Positions 38,309 to 47,368 of a DNA stretch of 64,000 bases are shown here, piece after piece. The stretch is taken from NCBI RefSeq assembly GCF_900176165.1, contig NZ_FWWU01000008.1:124001-188000 (forward strand), written 5' to 3'. The translations under genes were made by a program, and so were the position numbers. Each line of letters starts with the position of its first letter. Positions within the stretch are counted from its first letter, which is position 1. The notes under the pieces are model-generated. The model saw only the letters and a program-made list of their open reading frames with translations, ran no database searches and had not been told where the DNA came from. This DNA is from Deinococcus hopiensis KR-140 (lineage in GTDB: Bacteria; Deinococcota; Deinococci; Deinococcales; Deinococcaceae).

Positions 38309-39119
38309 GGTTGTGGCAAGTTGTCGACCTCAAAGAAGCAGAGGGGAGCCGAGCACGCAGGCGGCCTGAAGTTCAGGCCGCCTGTTGCACGACCTGCTGC
38401 CACGTCTTGAAGGCCTCTTCTTTGTGAGAACGGCGCTGGGAAGCAGGGATGGCGGAGCGAGCGGAATGGTGAAGGTTCGAGACTCGGGTGTGCAGGTCGA
38501 GGAAGCCCTGCGCTCGTTGTCGTGACCTGAACCCCCACTGCTGACGTTCCTGCCGTCGTGTGGGGCGGTGGGATTGCTCGATCAGATTGTTGCAACGGGC
38601 AGAGGAGATCACCTGGACGTGCTCCACAGCGTGGAGCACGGGGAGTTCACGCAGGGCCGCACCAGAGCTCCAGAGCTTGTCGGTGTGAATGATCTCCGGC
38701 ACGTCGTACTCACTCAGCAGCCGGGAGAAGAACGATTTGGCGGCTTCCGTGTCTCGGTGTTGCTGCAACAAGACGTCCAACACGGCTCCGTGTTCGTCGA
38801 CCGCCCGCCACAGCCAGTGTTTGACACCGCCGACGTCCACGCACATTTCATCAAGGTGCCACTGGGAACCACGACGTGGTTCCCGGTGACGGAGGCCCTG
38901 GGCGAAGAGATGGCTGAAGTTGATGCACCACGTGCGGATGGATTCACGCGTCACGCAGATACCCCGCTCCAGCAGAAGTTCTTCGACATCGCGGTCGCTC
39001 AGGGGAAATCGGTGGTAGAGCCATACGGCGTAGCCGATGACCGCGAGGGGGAACCGGTCGCCGGGGAGCTTCTGACCGCTCAACACCGCGTCACCCTACC
39101 CCAACAACTTGCCACAACC
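38309..39119 (-). mobile_element. IS6-family element
   Basis: 811 bp with ends GGTTGTGGCAAGTTGT ... ACAACTTGCCACAACC. The 8-bp flanks differ, so the target duplication has been lost or recombined. Confidence 0.85.
38373..39086 (-). CDS. IS6-family transposase
   Basis: 237 residues, intact: VIGYAVWLYHRFPLSDRDVE and TRESIRTWCINFSHLF (HTH), then DDE core GSQWHLDEMCVDVGGVKHWL (Asp), PEIIHTDKLWSSGAAL (Asp), NNLIEQSHRPTRRQERQQWG (Glu). IS6 elements move by cointegrate formation and often mediate plasmid rearrangements. Confidence 0.93.
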   Translation of the reverse strand: MLSGQKLPGDRFPLAVIGYAVWLYHRFPLSDRDVEELLLERGICVTRESIRTWCINFSHLFAQGLRHREPRRGSQWHLDEMCVDVGGVKHWLWRAVDEHGAVLDVLLQQHRDTEAAKSFFSRLLSEYDVPEIIHTDKLWSSGAALRELPVLHAVEHVQVISSARCNNLIEQSHRPTRRQERQQWGFRSRQRAQGFLDLHTRVSNLHHSARSAIPASQRRSHKEEAFKTWQQVVQQAA

Positions 39120-39254
39120 GGCCGGAGTCATACGCCCTCGCTGGCGTGAACCCACGATGCGAGTTCACCCGTTGAGCGACCTGAATTTCTAATGCGTTCT
39201 GGCAGTCTCACAAATTTAGATTCTTCCATACTTGTACTCGTCTAGTTTTTGGGG

Positions 39255-39266
39255 TAGGATCAGCGT
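39255..39266 (+). promoter_or_regulatory. -10 box TAGGAT for leaderless TetR gene
   Basis: TAGGAT at 39255-39260, 6 nt before GTG 39267; TTGTACTC upstream could be the -35. Confidence 0.5.
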
Positions 39267-39863
39267 GTGGACGAGACAGGACCCATCGGACGACGAGAAC
39301 GCAAGAAGCTCGATACCTGGCGGGCCATCCGCCAGACCGCGCTGCGCCTCATCACCGAACGTGGATACAGCAACGTCAGCCTCGACGACATCGCCGAAGC
39401 GGCAGATGTCTCTCGCGCCACCCTGTTCAACTACTTCCGGTCGAAGGAAGCCATGCTGTTCGACGCTGACCCTGAAGAACAGATCCACTGGGAACACTTC
39501 ATGGCCGGCCGTCCCGCCGACGAACACCCCTGGGCCTCCCTCGAAGCCTTCTTTCTCGATTACACCGGCGGGTACGAAGCCAAACTCAGGCTGCAAAAGC
39601 AATTGCAGAATGAGGCACCGACCCTGGACCAAGCCAAGCAAGGCGTCAGCGTGCGCTTGCACACCTTTCTTTCCACCTGGCTGCAGTCCCGACTGACCGA
39701 CCAGGGCAAGAATCCCGACGAAGCCGAGTTTCTGTTGGGCGTCGCCTTTGTTGCAATGGGAACCGCCTTCGGCCGGTGGAACGCGACTCAGGACTTCAAG
39801 GTCTTCCACGACCTGATCCGCAGCGCCTTCCACTGGGCTGGCCAGGGCTTGCTGTCTTCCTGA
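39267..39863 (+). CDS. TetR/AcrR-family regulator of the SDR/flavin operon
   Basis: 198 residues from GTG 39267. HTH: DTWRAIRQTALRLITERGYS, NVSLDDIAEAADVSRATLFN, YFRSKEAMLF. The C-terminal domain is helical (QSRLTDQGKNPDEAEFLLGV). It precedes the SDR gene by 98 bp and is probably its repressor; such triads often answer quinone or electrophile stress (inference). Confidence 0.9.
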   Translation: MDETGPIGRRERKKLDTWRAIRQTALRLITERGYSNVSLDDIAEAADVSRATLFNYFRSKEAMLFDADPEEQIHWEHFMAGRPADEHPWASLEAFFLDYTGGYEAKLRLQKQLQNEAPTLDQAKQGVSVRLHTFLSTWLQSRLTDQGKNPDEAEFLLGVAFVAMGTAFGRWNATQDFKVFHDLIRSAFHWAGQGLLSS

Positions 39864-39961
39864 TCACCCTTTTCTATTAAAACATTCCGTCTTTTGCGGC
39901 CTTGTCTTTGGACACGGGTCATCGTCTCTCATGGCCCCGTTCGGGGAAAGGTTGGTCCATC

Positions 39962-40774
39962 ATGTCAAAAGTCTGGTTCATTACAGGAGTGTCCCGTGGG
40001 TTTGGAGAAGAGTTCGCCCGTGCCGCGCTGGAACGCGGCGATAAGGTTGCCGGAACGGCGCGGCGTCTGGAGACGGTGGAAGGCCTGAAGGCCTACGGTG
40101 ACGCCTTCCTGCCAATCCAGCTGGACGTGACGGACCGTGCCGCGGACATGGCCGCCGTCCAGCAGGCCAAGGTCCACTTCGGCCAGTTGGACGTGGTGGT
40201 GAACAACGCCGGGTACGGGCATTTCGGCTTCTTCGAGGAGATCACCGAAGAGGAGGCGCGTGCCCAGATGGAGACCAACCTGTTCGGCGCGATGTGGGTC
40301 ACGCAGGCAGCGGTGCCGATCATGCGTGAGCAGGGCCACGGACACATCATTCAGATTTCCAGCATCGGGGGTGTGGCCGCCTTCCCGAGCCTGGGCATCT
40401 ACCACGCCTCAAAGTGGGCGCTGGAAGGGATGAGCGAAGCGCTGGCGCAGGAAGTCGCGGGGCAGGGCATCAAGGTGACCCTGGTGGAACCCGGCTCCTA
40501 CGGAACGGACTGGGGCGGCGACTCGGCCAGCCATTCAGCGTCAAACCCACAGTACGACGGGTTCCGGCAGGCGATGGCTCAAAACAGAGGACAGTCTCAG
40601 ACAGGCGATCCAAAAGCGGCCGCCCAGGCCCTCCTGAAGGTCGTGGACAGTGAAACCCCCCCGTTGCGGATCATGTTCGGTGGGCAGGCCTTCGACATCG
40701 CCCAGGGCCTCTACGCCAAGCGGGTCCAGACCTGGAAGGACTGGGAGACTGTGTCGCGCGAGGCGCAGGGCTGA
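39962..40774 (+). CDS. Short-chain dehydrogenase/reductase
   Basis: 270 residues. Classical SDR: nucleotide loop TGVSRGFGEEFARAALERGD, VVVNNAGYGHFG, catalytic Ser in IIQISSIGGVAAFPS, YHASKWALEGMSEAL (YxxxK) and VEPGSYGTDW. Uses NAD(P)H; substrate unknown. The stop and the next start share a base (TGATG), so it is coupled with the flavin reductase. Confidence 0.92.
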   Translation: MSKVWFITGVSRGFGEEFARAALERGDKVAGTARRLETVEGLKAYGDAFLPIQLDVTDRAADMAAVQQAKVHFGQLDVVVNNAGYGHFGFFEEITEEEARAQMETNLFGAMWVTQAAVPIMREQGHGHIIQISSIGGVAAFPSLGIYHASKWALEGMSEALAQEVAGQGIKVTLVEPGSYGTDWGGDSASHSASNPQYDGFRQAMAQNRGQSQTGDPKAAAQALLKVVDSETPPLRIMFGGQAFDIAQGLYAKRVQTWKDWETVSREAQG

Positions 40775-41352
40775 TGCCCCGTATCGGCGTGATCATCGGC
40801 AGCACCCGGCCAACACGTTTCGCGGATCAGGTCATCACCTGGCTGGCACCCTTCCTGGCCGAGCGTCAGGATCTCCAGTTCGAAACGCTCGACCTGCGCG
40901 ACTTCGATCTGCCGTTCTTCAACGAACGCGCCTCCAATGCCTACGCTCCTACGCAGAACGCTGAGGGTGTTCGTTGGCAAGAGACGCTCGCGGGCTATGA
41001 CGGCTTCATCTTCCTGGTCGCCGAGTACAACCATGCGCCGACCGCCGTGCTGAAGAACGCGCTTGACTATGCCTATCCGGAGTGGCGGCGCAAACCGGCC
41101 GCTCTCGTGGGCTACGGCGGTGTCGGCGGAGCACGCGCCATTGAGCAACTGCGGCTCATCCTGGTGGAGTTGCAGATGGCTCCGCTGCGGCACGCGGTGC
41201 ATATTGCTGGATCTGACTTTTACGCCGCATTGAAAGGAGAGCAGCAGCTGGAGGGTATGACCTATCTGAATTCCAGTGTCGAGGCGATGCTCGACGACCT
41301 CACCTGGTGGACGAAGGTGCTGGAAGCGGGTCGAGCAACGCACGGCCAGTAA
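40774..41352 (+). CDS. NADPH-dependent FMN reductase
   Basis: 192 residues with a flavodoxin-like fold: IGVIIGSTRPTRFADQVITW (FMN phosphate loop GSTRPTR), DLRDFDLPFFNE, GFIFLVAEYNHAPTAVLKNA (the PEYNhs signature, here AEYNHA), and VGYGGVGGARAIEQLRLIL. Reduces FMN or quinones with NADPH. Last gene of the TetR-SDR operon. Confidence 0.93.
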   Translation: MPRIGVIIGSTRPTRFADQVITWLAPFLAERQDLQFETLDLRDFDLPFFNERASNAYAPTQNAEGVRWQETLAGYDGFIFLVAEYNHAPTAVLKNALDYAYPEWRRKPAALVGYGGVGGARAIEQLRLILVELQMAPLRHAVHIAGSDFYAALKGEQQLEGMTYLNSSVEAMLDDLTWWTKVLEAGRATHGQ

Positions 41353-41420
41353 GAACTCAGTGGATACGCTGAAACACGCTGCTTAATTCCACCCTGAACC
41401 CCGAGGACGTTCTGAAGAAC

Positions 41421-41453
41421 AGGAGGCCCAGGGCGTGCTGCCTGGGCCTCCCC
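41421..41453 (-). terminator. Terminator of HU operon, copy 2
   Basis: GGAGGCCCAGG and CCTGGGCCTCC stem 15 bp past the HU stop; same structure as at 3734. Confidence 0.65.
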
Positions 41454-41467
41454 TCGTCTATTGCGGC

Positions 41468-41794
41468 TCAGCCGTTGACGCTTTCCTTCAGGCTGCTGGC
41501 GACCTTGTAACTGACCTTCCTGCCGGCGGGGATCTGGATCTTCTCGGAGGTGCCAGGGCGCACGCCGGTGGCCTTCACGCTGAAGGTCCCCAGTCCGGGG
41601 AGCGTCACGTTCTGCCCCCCCTGCAGGGCCGTGAGCACCCGGTCCAGCATCGCGCTGACAGCCTGCTCACTCTGCTTCTTGGTCAGGCCGGTCTTGTCGG
41701 CCACCGTCTCCACAAGTTGAGCCTTGCCGATCTTGCCCCCCGTGCTGGCAGTAGGAGCGGCTGCGACGGCGTTTTTCGGGCTCTTTTTCGTCAT
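41468..41794 (-). CDS. HU-family DNA-binding protein, intact copy
   Basis: 108 residues from ATG 41794. A ~25-residue Lys/Ala N-terminal extension (MTKKSPKNAVAAAPTASTGG), typical of Deinococcus HU, precedes the HU body: LVETVADKTGLTKKQSEQAV, LTALQGGQNVTLPGLGTFSV, EKIQIPAGRKVSYKVA. It dimerises to bend DNA and organise the nucleoid. It lies in the second copy of the HU/RHH block. Confidence 0.92.
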   Translation of the reverse strand: MTKKSPKNAVAAAPTASTGGKIGKAQLVETVADKTGLTKKQSEQAVSAMLDRVLTALQGGQNVTLPGLGTFSVKATGVRPGTSEKIQIPAGRKVSYKVASSLKESVNG

Positions 41795-41863
41795 GCCTGC
41801 ATCCTGCGACGTCCAGCACGCGAAAAACAAGAGCAATTGCAAGAAACTGGGCCATTGGTGGCG

Positions 41864-42310
41864 TTAGGAAGCGTGTGCGCCCTGCTGCTCCTGCGCTTCC
41901 AGATAAGCGTCGATCCTCGCCGCCTGCGGCTCCAGGTACTCGTACAGCGCCCACCGGAAATGCAGGGACTGATGCCCGCCCACCCGCTCCACCATCGCCA
42001 CGAACCGCTCGCGCTGGGTCTTTTCCTGCCGGAAGGCCGTCTTGACCAGGCCCTCCAGTTTCTGATGCCGATCCGCGAGGTACGTCCGAGGGTCAGGGCT
42101 GTAGACGTCTCGCTCCAGATAGCTGTCAATCGCTCGCCGGACGTGGCCCGTCAGTGTCCCACCACCAAGGGCGACGATGGCGTCCAGGCGTTGCCGTTCC
42201 GCCGCGTCTTGCCGGAAGGAGATCAGGACTGATCCTTCTTGCAGCAGGACCCGTGGGAGCACGCCGGGAGGCCGTTTTCTGCCCGAGGGGGAGCGAGAGT
42301 CCGTCGTCAT
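41864..42310 (-). CDS. Ribbon-helix-helix-like protein paired with HU (copy 2)
   Basis: 148 residues, almost identical to 4194-4640 (differences such as VLLQEGSVLISF for VLLEEGSVLVSF, and LTGHVRRAIDSYLERD). Preserved reading frames in both copies argue that the protein is under selection. Same 69-bp gap to HU. Role unknown. Confidence 0.65.
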   Translation of the reverse strand: MTTDSRSPSGRKRPPGVLPRVLLQEGSVLISFRQDAAERQRLDAIVALGGGTLTGHVRRAIDSYLERDVYSPDPRTYLADRHQKLEGLVKTAFRQEKTQRERFVAMVERVGGHQSLHFRWALYEYLEPQAARIDAYLEAQEQQGAHAS

Positions 42311-42459
42311 TGCGCCACCCATTGTGCCCCGAGGGGGGGCGGGACAAACGCCCGCACGCCAGGGGGGTCTGACGGGGGTGGGGCCTGAACGACCAGGACC
42401 TTGCGCGCGCCGCCATGTGGGAAGCCGCCGGACGCCCTGTCAATCTGGAGCAGTCACCC

Positions 42460-42640
42460 TTACTTCGCCAGCCAGGCGTGCATTTCACGCCAGCTTCCGC
42501 GCCCGTACCCGTCGTCTCCGCCACCACGCAGCTGCCGCCACTGACAGCTGCCCTCCTCGCGGCTCATGGTGGCCCACTCACCGCTCACGCGCTGGGCGTG
42601 GTACAGCTGCCGCTCCAGGGGAACGCGGCTCTGGAGAGGA
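42460..42640 (-). pseudogene. Truncated relative of the WREMHAWLAK gene
   Basis: RQLYHAQRVSGEWATMSREE and GGGDDGYGRGSWREMHAWLA match the C-terminal 50 residues of 6047-6259. The N-terminal part differs and the frame extends into a low-complexity hairpin, so the 5' end has been replaced. It sits next to HU copy 2, as its relative sits 1.4 kb from HU copy 1. Confidence 0.55.
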
Positions 42641-42726
42641 GATAGGAAGCTGATCCTCACCTGCGCAGGCGACCTTGGTAAGGAGATGGCTACAGCTACA
42701 GCTTTTCGGAGCGCCAAGGGCGCTCG

Positions 42727-42769
42727 CCCCCCTTCCTCCCCTTGCTTCAGGCAAGGGGAGGAAGGGGGG
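42727..42769. terminator. Long perfect GC hairpin
   Basis: CCCCCCTTCCTCCCCTTGC, loop TTCA, and its exact complement: a 19-bp stem. It is not followed by a T-tract. Confidence 0.5.
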
Positions 42770-42828
42770 CCTTTGGTGAAAAGGAACTCATTCTCACCCC
42801 CCACTAAAATGTTGCTTCACTATATCGA

Positions 42829-43041
42829 AGCTTAAGAAAATAAAGGACAGCGAAATCAGAAACTTGTCAATTCCGCCCTTGTAGAGGACAGATTCTCCAT
42901 ACCTTCAACCTTAAGAAGATGTTAGAAGTTTATCTAACTGTTAGTAAAGTGTAATTTTTCCCTCACTAATCTGGAGGAAGACGTCGGGTGAGCTTTCCCG
43001 ATGTGTTCGCGCATTTTTTTTCTTCCTCCAGGAGTTTATCC
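42829..43041 (+). promoter_or_regulatory. Long leader of surface protein 1
   Basis: Shared in order with 52822-53036: AAGCTTAAGAAAATAAAG, CAACCTTAAGAA, CTCACTAATCTGGAG, a GTCGGGTGAGCTTTCCCGA hairpin (GCACCGGGCGCCTTTCCTCGA in the other), and AGGAGTTTATCCATG. AT-rich 5' part is promoter-like; the second half is a structured untranslated leader. Confidence 0.6.
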
Positions 43042-45093
43042 ATGCCCTATTCTCAAGCCATCGCCTTGATGGCCGCTCTCGCTTTAGGCAGTGCCGCCGC
43101 CGCCCCTCTCGCCACGGGAAACAGCGCGGGAACGAATGCTGGCACCAGCATCACCAACATTGCCGATGCTGTCTTTGATGACCCGGCAGGTGGCGCCACG
43201 GCCCTAACCTCCACCTCCAACACGGTCGTCACGAAGGTCAACGCCATCACTGGCTTTGACATTATCTACAGCGATGGCAGTACAGACGACGTCGCTTCCA
43301 CAAACGCACCAGCAAATTACAGCAAGACCAACATTTTGCCCGGCGCAACTGTTTACAGCAGTTACCGAGTCGTCAACAACAGCAACATCGACAACTACGT
43401 CATCAACATCAGTGCTTATGGCAATCTCGGCGGTCCTTCCGTCAAGTACTACTTGGACGCGGACCAGAACGGGGCTCCCGACGATCTGAACAGCCCAATT
43501 ACGTCCGTCACCCTGACCAACGGTGGGTACAAGGACATCGTTCAGGCCATGACGGTGCCCTCCATCGCATCTGCCAACAACCAGTACTACGCAAGCCCAA
43601 TGGGCTATGCCCCGACCATGGTCATCAATGGGATCGGATTTGCGCCCTACAGTGAGCCTTCCAACCAGAACACGCCTGGTACGGCGGCCACCAACATGGA
43701 CTTGCAGCCGACCACAGCTCGGATCTACGTTCCCGGTGCACAACTCGGCCCGAACGGCTACCCAGCAGGAGACGGTACGGGTACGTACGCTGATCCCAGT
43801 ACTCCTACCACCAGCATCTCGAGGCAGGGTGACCAACAGACGGCTACAGTCCAGGCTGGGACCACGTCCGTCACCTTCATCGACACCATCAAGAACACGG
43901 GAACGCTCACCGACAGCTATGCCCTTCTGGACCGTCCTTCCGGTGTGGTAGTCACGACACCGAGCGGCGCTTCCATCACCAGCACGCCAACCGTAGAGAA
44001 CGGCATCACGTACGTCACTGACAGCGGCGGCACACCCACGATCAAGAATGTGCCTGCTGGCGGTACGGCCAACTATCGGGTGACCTTCTCATACGCCACT
44101 GGGACGACTCAAGTTGGGTTTACGGTCGGAATCGATGCCTTAAGCGCTCCAAACGGTGTTCTGGAGGACACCACCTTCCACATGATCCTCGTGCCCAAGG
44201 TCCTGTTCGGTGACAAGACCAACACAGGGCCGGATGCCACACTGAACCCCAATCCCAGCGGCGCACCTGGAGCAACGACCACCCTGTCGATGCAGGTCAA
44301 GAACACTGGCGGATCCAGCGATACGTACTCGTTCACGAGTACTCAGGTGGCCTTCCAAGTCGTGGACACCAACGGTAACATCACCACGCAAAACGTGCCC
44401 GTCACGTACGCTGCGGACACGAATTGCAATGGCACCACGGACGCAAGTGAAACCCTGCCCTTGACGCTTGCCGCCAACACTACCGGGTGTGTGATTGCAA
44501 CCGTAGCGGTGCCCAGCAACGCCATCAAGGGCCAGACGCCGGTGTTTACACAGACCCTGACGGGCGCCAGCACGATTACCGCACAGGACAGCAACGATAC
44601 GGTGAATGTGACCCTGACGTTTAGCCCCACCCCCAGCAATAAGGGTGTGTTGGTGGCCAAGTTCACCGCGAAGGCGGGCGTAACGGCGAACAGCGAGACC
44701 GAGTCCAACACGGGGCTCACCAATCCAGCAAACTACACATTGAGTCAGACCACGTCTCTACCTGGGAGCAACGTCAGCTACCGGATCGTGGCGAAGAATG
44801 TTTACAACACCAGCGTGACAAAGTTCTATCTCAAGGACACCGTGCCCGCGAACACCACCTTGCAGTCCTACACCTTGACCAAAAATAATGTCCTCGTCGC
44901 ACTCACCGATACGATTTTCAGCGTTGACAATGGGACAACTTGGACGGCGGTGCCCAATGGGGCGAGTGTCAATCCCTCTGCAGCTTCTGGAACGACTTAC
45001 CTGGTGGCGGTCGACACGGATCACAACAATGTTCCGGACGCACTGGGACCCAACCAGACCCTGCAACTGGATTTTGTGGTGAAGATCAATTGA
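43042..45093 (+). CDS. Large secreted surface protein 1 (DUF11-like beta-sandwich repeats)
   Basis: 683 residues from ATG 43042. Signal peptide ALMAALALGSAAAAPLATG, then Thr/Asn/Ser-rich beta domains: SAGTNAGTSITNIADAVFDD, ITGFDIIYSDGSTDDVA, IDTIKNTGTLTDSYAL, QVKNTGGSSDTYSFTSTQVA, VSYRIVAKNVYNTSVTKFYL. Three Asp/Asn-rich loops (LDADQNGAPDD, ADTNCNGTTDASE, VDTDHNNVPDALG) look like calcium-binding loops. No anchor or sortase motif. Likely a cell-surface layer component in this Deinococcus-type envelope. A close paralogue is at 53037. Confidence 0.85.
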   Translation: MPYSQAIALMAALALGSAAAAPLATGNSAGTNAGTSITNIADAVFDDPAGGATALTSTSNTVVTKVNAITGFDIIYSDGSTDDVASTNAPANYSKTNILPGATVYSSYRVVNNSNIDNYVINISAYGNLGGPSVKYYLDADQNGAPDDLNSPITSVTLTNGGYKDIVQAMTVPSIASANNQYYASPMGYAPTMVINGIGFAPYSEPSNQNTPGTAATNMDLQPTTARIYVPGAQLGPNGYPAGDGTGTYADPSTPTTSISRQGDQQTATVQAGTTSVTFIDTIKNTGTLTDSYALLDRPSGVVVTTPSGASITSTPTVENGITYVTDSGGTPTIKNVPAGGTANYRVTFSYATGTTQVGFTVGIDALSAPNGVLEDTTFHMILVPKVLFGDKTNTGPDATLNPNPSGAPGATTTLSMQVKNTGGSSDTYSFTSTQVAFQVVDTNGNITTQNVPVTYAADTNCNGTTDASETLPLTLAANTTGCVIATVAVPSNAIKGQTPVFTQTLTGASTITAQDSNDTVNVTLTFSPTPSNKGVLVAKFTAKAGVTANSETESNTGLTNPANYTLSQTTSLPGSNVSYRIVAKNVYNTSVTKFYLKDTVPANTTLQSYTLTKNNVLVALTDTIFSVDNGTTWTAVPNGASVNPSAASGTTYLVAVDTDHNNVPDALGPNQTLQLDFVVKIN

Positions 45094-45138
45094 GCCAGAC
45101 CCCTCTGTCCCCGGTCCAGCAGTTCTCCCTTCCGTAAA

Positions 45139-45190
45139 AGGCCCCCCTCCCCGCCGCCAGCTTCAGGCCAGCGCAGGGAGGGGGAAGCGT
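45139..45190 (+). terminator. Terminator after surface protein 1
   Basis: AAAAGGCCCCCCTCCC ... GGGAGGGGGAAGCGTTTTG hairpin 45 bp past the stop. Confidence 0.6.
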
Positions 45191-45246
45191 TTTGACGGAG
45201 GTTATCCGTGCGCCATGAGGAATCTACACCGAGCAGCTCAGGAGAT

Positions 45247-46430
45247 GACAACTTCTCTTTTCATCGTTCAGAACGATGAAAAGCCGTTTTCCCGTGTGTC
45301 CCTGGACAGGGACGACGACAGGCAGTGTGTTGAGGTATGCGACCTACATGCCCTCCCTGCTGCACTACTGAATTGACGGCCCACTTCAAAACCTGTGTGC
45401 CCTTTCTACGCACCGACACCCTCCAGCGCGCCAGGGATGTGCATGAAGGCCATGATCACCGCCCAGCGTGTCAACCACCGCGACCTTGGTCCTCATCTTC
45501 CGGGAACCAGCTCCACCGAAGCTAAGAAACGGCGCGTTCAACGCGCCGTCCACGACGAGCAGCTCACGGCTCAGGTCTACCTGGCGCTGCTGTTGGCACA
45601 CCTTCCCCCAGGAAAAATCCTCATGGGCCTGGACCGCACCACCTGGGAACATGGGGAGTCCCCCCTCAACCTCCTGGTGCTCGGTGCTTTCATCCACGGA
45701 TTCACGATCCCTCTGTACTGGGTGGCCTTGGATCACACTGGCAACAGTGATACCCGGGCGAGAATGTGGGTCGTCTCCAAGCTGCTGGAAGCCCTTGCAG
45801 CGCGACGCTGGAAGGGCGGCCTGGTGACGGACCGGGAGTTCATCGGTGCCGAGTGGTTCCGCTTTCTGCGTCGCAAAGGCATTCTTCAAGCCGTTCGGAT
45901 TCGCAAGGACACCGTGCTGGACGAGCTCTTCGCAGACGAACGGTTCCAGGATCTGCAACCGGGTCAATTCCGGATCATCGCCGAGAAAACGCAGGTTTTT
46001 GGGGAACGGATGTGGGTCGTGGCCACCAGGTCACCCGCGGGTGACCTGGTCATCATCGCAACAGATTTCGCCGTATGGGAGACATGGAAGCTCCATGGGC
46101 TCCGCTGGACCATCGAATGCACCTTCAAGTTCGCAAAAGATGCGGGGATTCGATCTGGAGCGCACTGGAGTCACGGACAAGAAGCGCCTGAAGCGCTTGT
46201 TCGGGCTCGTCACTTTGGCGAAGTTAACCTGCTTGCGAGTGGGGATCTGGCGCCATGAGATCAAACCCATCCCCGTTTTGGCTCATGGCCCGGCGGCCAT
46301 GAGCCAGGTGCGTTACGGATCAGAACTCCTGCGCAACGTGTTGCGCTGGGTCCCGCACCAACTCAACGAAATCCTTGAAGTCTTGGCAAGTCCTTTTCCT
46401 CCACTGAAACGACAAAAAAGTGGAGTTGTC
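45247..46430 (+). mobile_element. IS4-type element (element Y)
   Basis: 1184 bp with ends GACAACTTCTCTTTTC ... GTGGAGTTGTC. A decayed relative, with the same right end GTGAAGTTGTC, is at about 52470-52763. Confidence 0.7.
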
Positions 46431-46439
46431 GACTACTGA
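45437..46439 (+). pseudogene. IS4-type transposase (element Y), frameshifted
   Basis: DDE transposase: HLPPGKILMGLDRTTWEHGE (Asp), KGGLVTDREFIGAEWFRFLR (Asp), LHGLRWTIECTFKFAK (Glu). Just after the Glu the frame changes (~46140) to KMRGFDLERTGVTDKKRLKR, LFGLVTLAKLTCLRVGIWRH and a normal C-terminus. The single lesion leaves all three catalytic residues in the first part, but the tail is lost. Confidence 0.8.
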
Positions 46440-47346
46440 GCTTCTGGCCGAATTTGCTGAAAGTAAAGCGGCTCTTCAAGGTTTTGAAGAGTGCCCCGAT
46501 TTTCCACCTGCGCCGACCTGTTTGCTTCGCGGTTCTGGGGGTCCTACGCTGGGAGAACACGAGAAAACGTTGTTCCTGTCGTTCCTCCTGTTTGGCGTGA
46601 AGCCAGATCCAGTACAGCCACAGCGGCAGGTCTGACAGACCCTGGAAAAAGACGCGACGCTGTTGCGCTGTGATGTCTTTCAGACGCTGACCGTCCACGG
46701 TCAGCCGGTCTGCCCGCATTCCCACGGTAAATTCCAGCCCCAATGCCTGGAGGTCAGACATGAAGGCGGCACTGCCAAACCCGGCATCGGCGAGAAGATG
46801 AACCCGTTTGGCTCTGGAGCGCACTTCCAGGGGAAGCTGCCGGACCAGCCGCAATGCCAGGTCTGCCGGAGAGGGTGTTCCTTTCCCACGCCAGATCTTG
46901 ATCCCCCAGGGCGAGCGGAGATCACCACAACAGATGTAGAGCATGACGACATGCAGGCCACGCACCCCGTTCAGGGTGTGCAGCCATCCAGCTCAGCGAA
47001 CACGCCTTCTTTGGCGGTGGAAGTGGTGTCCATGATGATCTCGATGAGCGGTGGACGCCCCGGCGTCCACGGAGGTACGTCCGGAACGTGTCCAAGGCAT
47101 GCTGGCGCATCACCCGCAGAAGGGTGCGTGCACTCTAGCGTTGGTGGTTGAGGAAACGGGAGATCCCCAGCGCTTCCAGGAAGTAGCTCAGGACAACCTG
47201 CAGGTTGTCCCGATATTGCTTGCGGCAACAGGAGGTGAGCATGGCAGAATGGGAGCCGTCCAGCACGGTCATTTCGTTGAATCACACCCTCAATATGAGC
47301 TGGGAAGCCGTCCAGGACGGCCTTTTCCCAAACTGAAAAATGTCAG
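46435..47346 (-). pseudogene. IS4-type transposase (element X, copy 2), truncated and decayed
   Basis: Inverted relative of 20777-21979: IIMDTTSTAKEGVFAELDG (Asp), VRGLHVVMLYICCGDLRSPW, VHLLADAGFGSAAFMS (Asp), GRRRWKIGALFKTLKSRFTF. The Glu has become Gly (WKIGALF). It ends abruptly at the border with element Y, so its 3' end is missing. Its outer end CTGACATTTTTCAG lies only 22 bp before the next gene. Confidence 0.75.
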
Positions 47347-47356
47347 TTCATTTACT

Positions 47357-47368
47357 TACACTCTAGGA
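47357..47368 (+). promoter_or_regulatory. -10 box TACACT for leaderless GGDEF mRNA (second)
   Basis: TACACT at 47357-47362, 6 nt before ATG 47369. The IS4-type element ends at 47346, so any -35 sequence is supplied by the IS (hybrid promoter). Confidence 0.55.
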
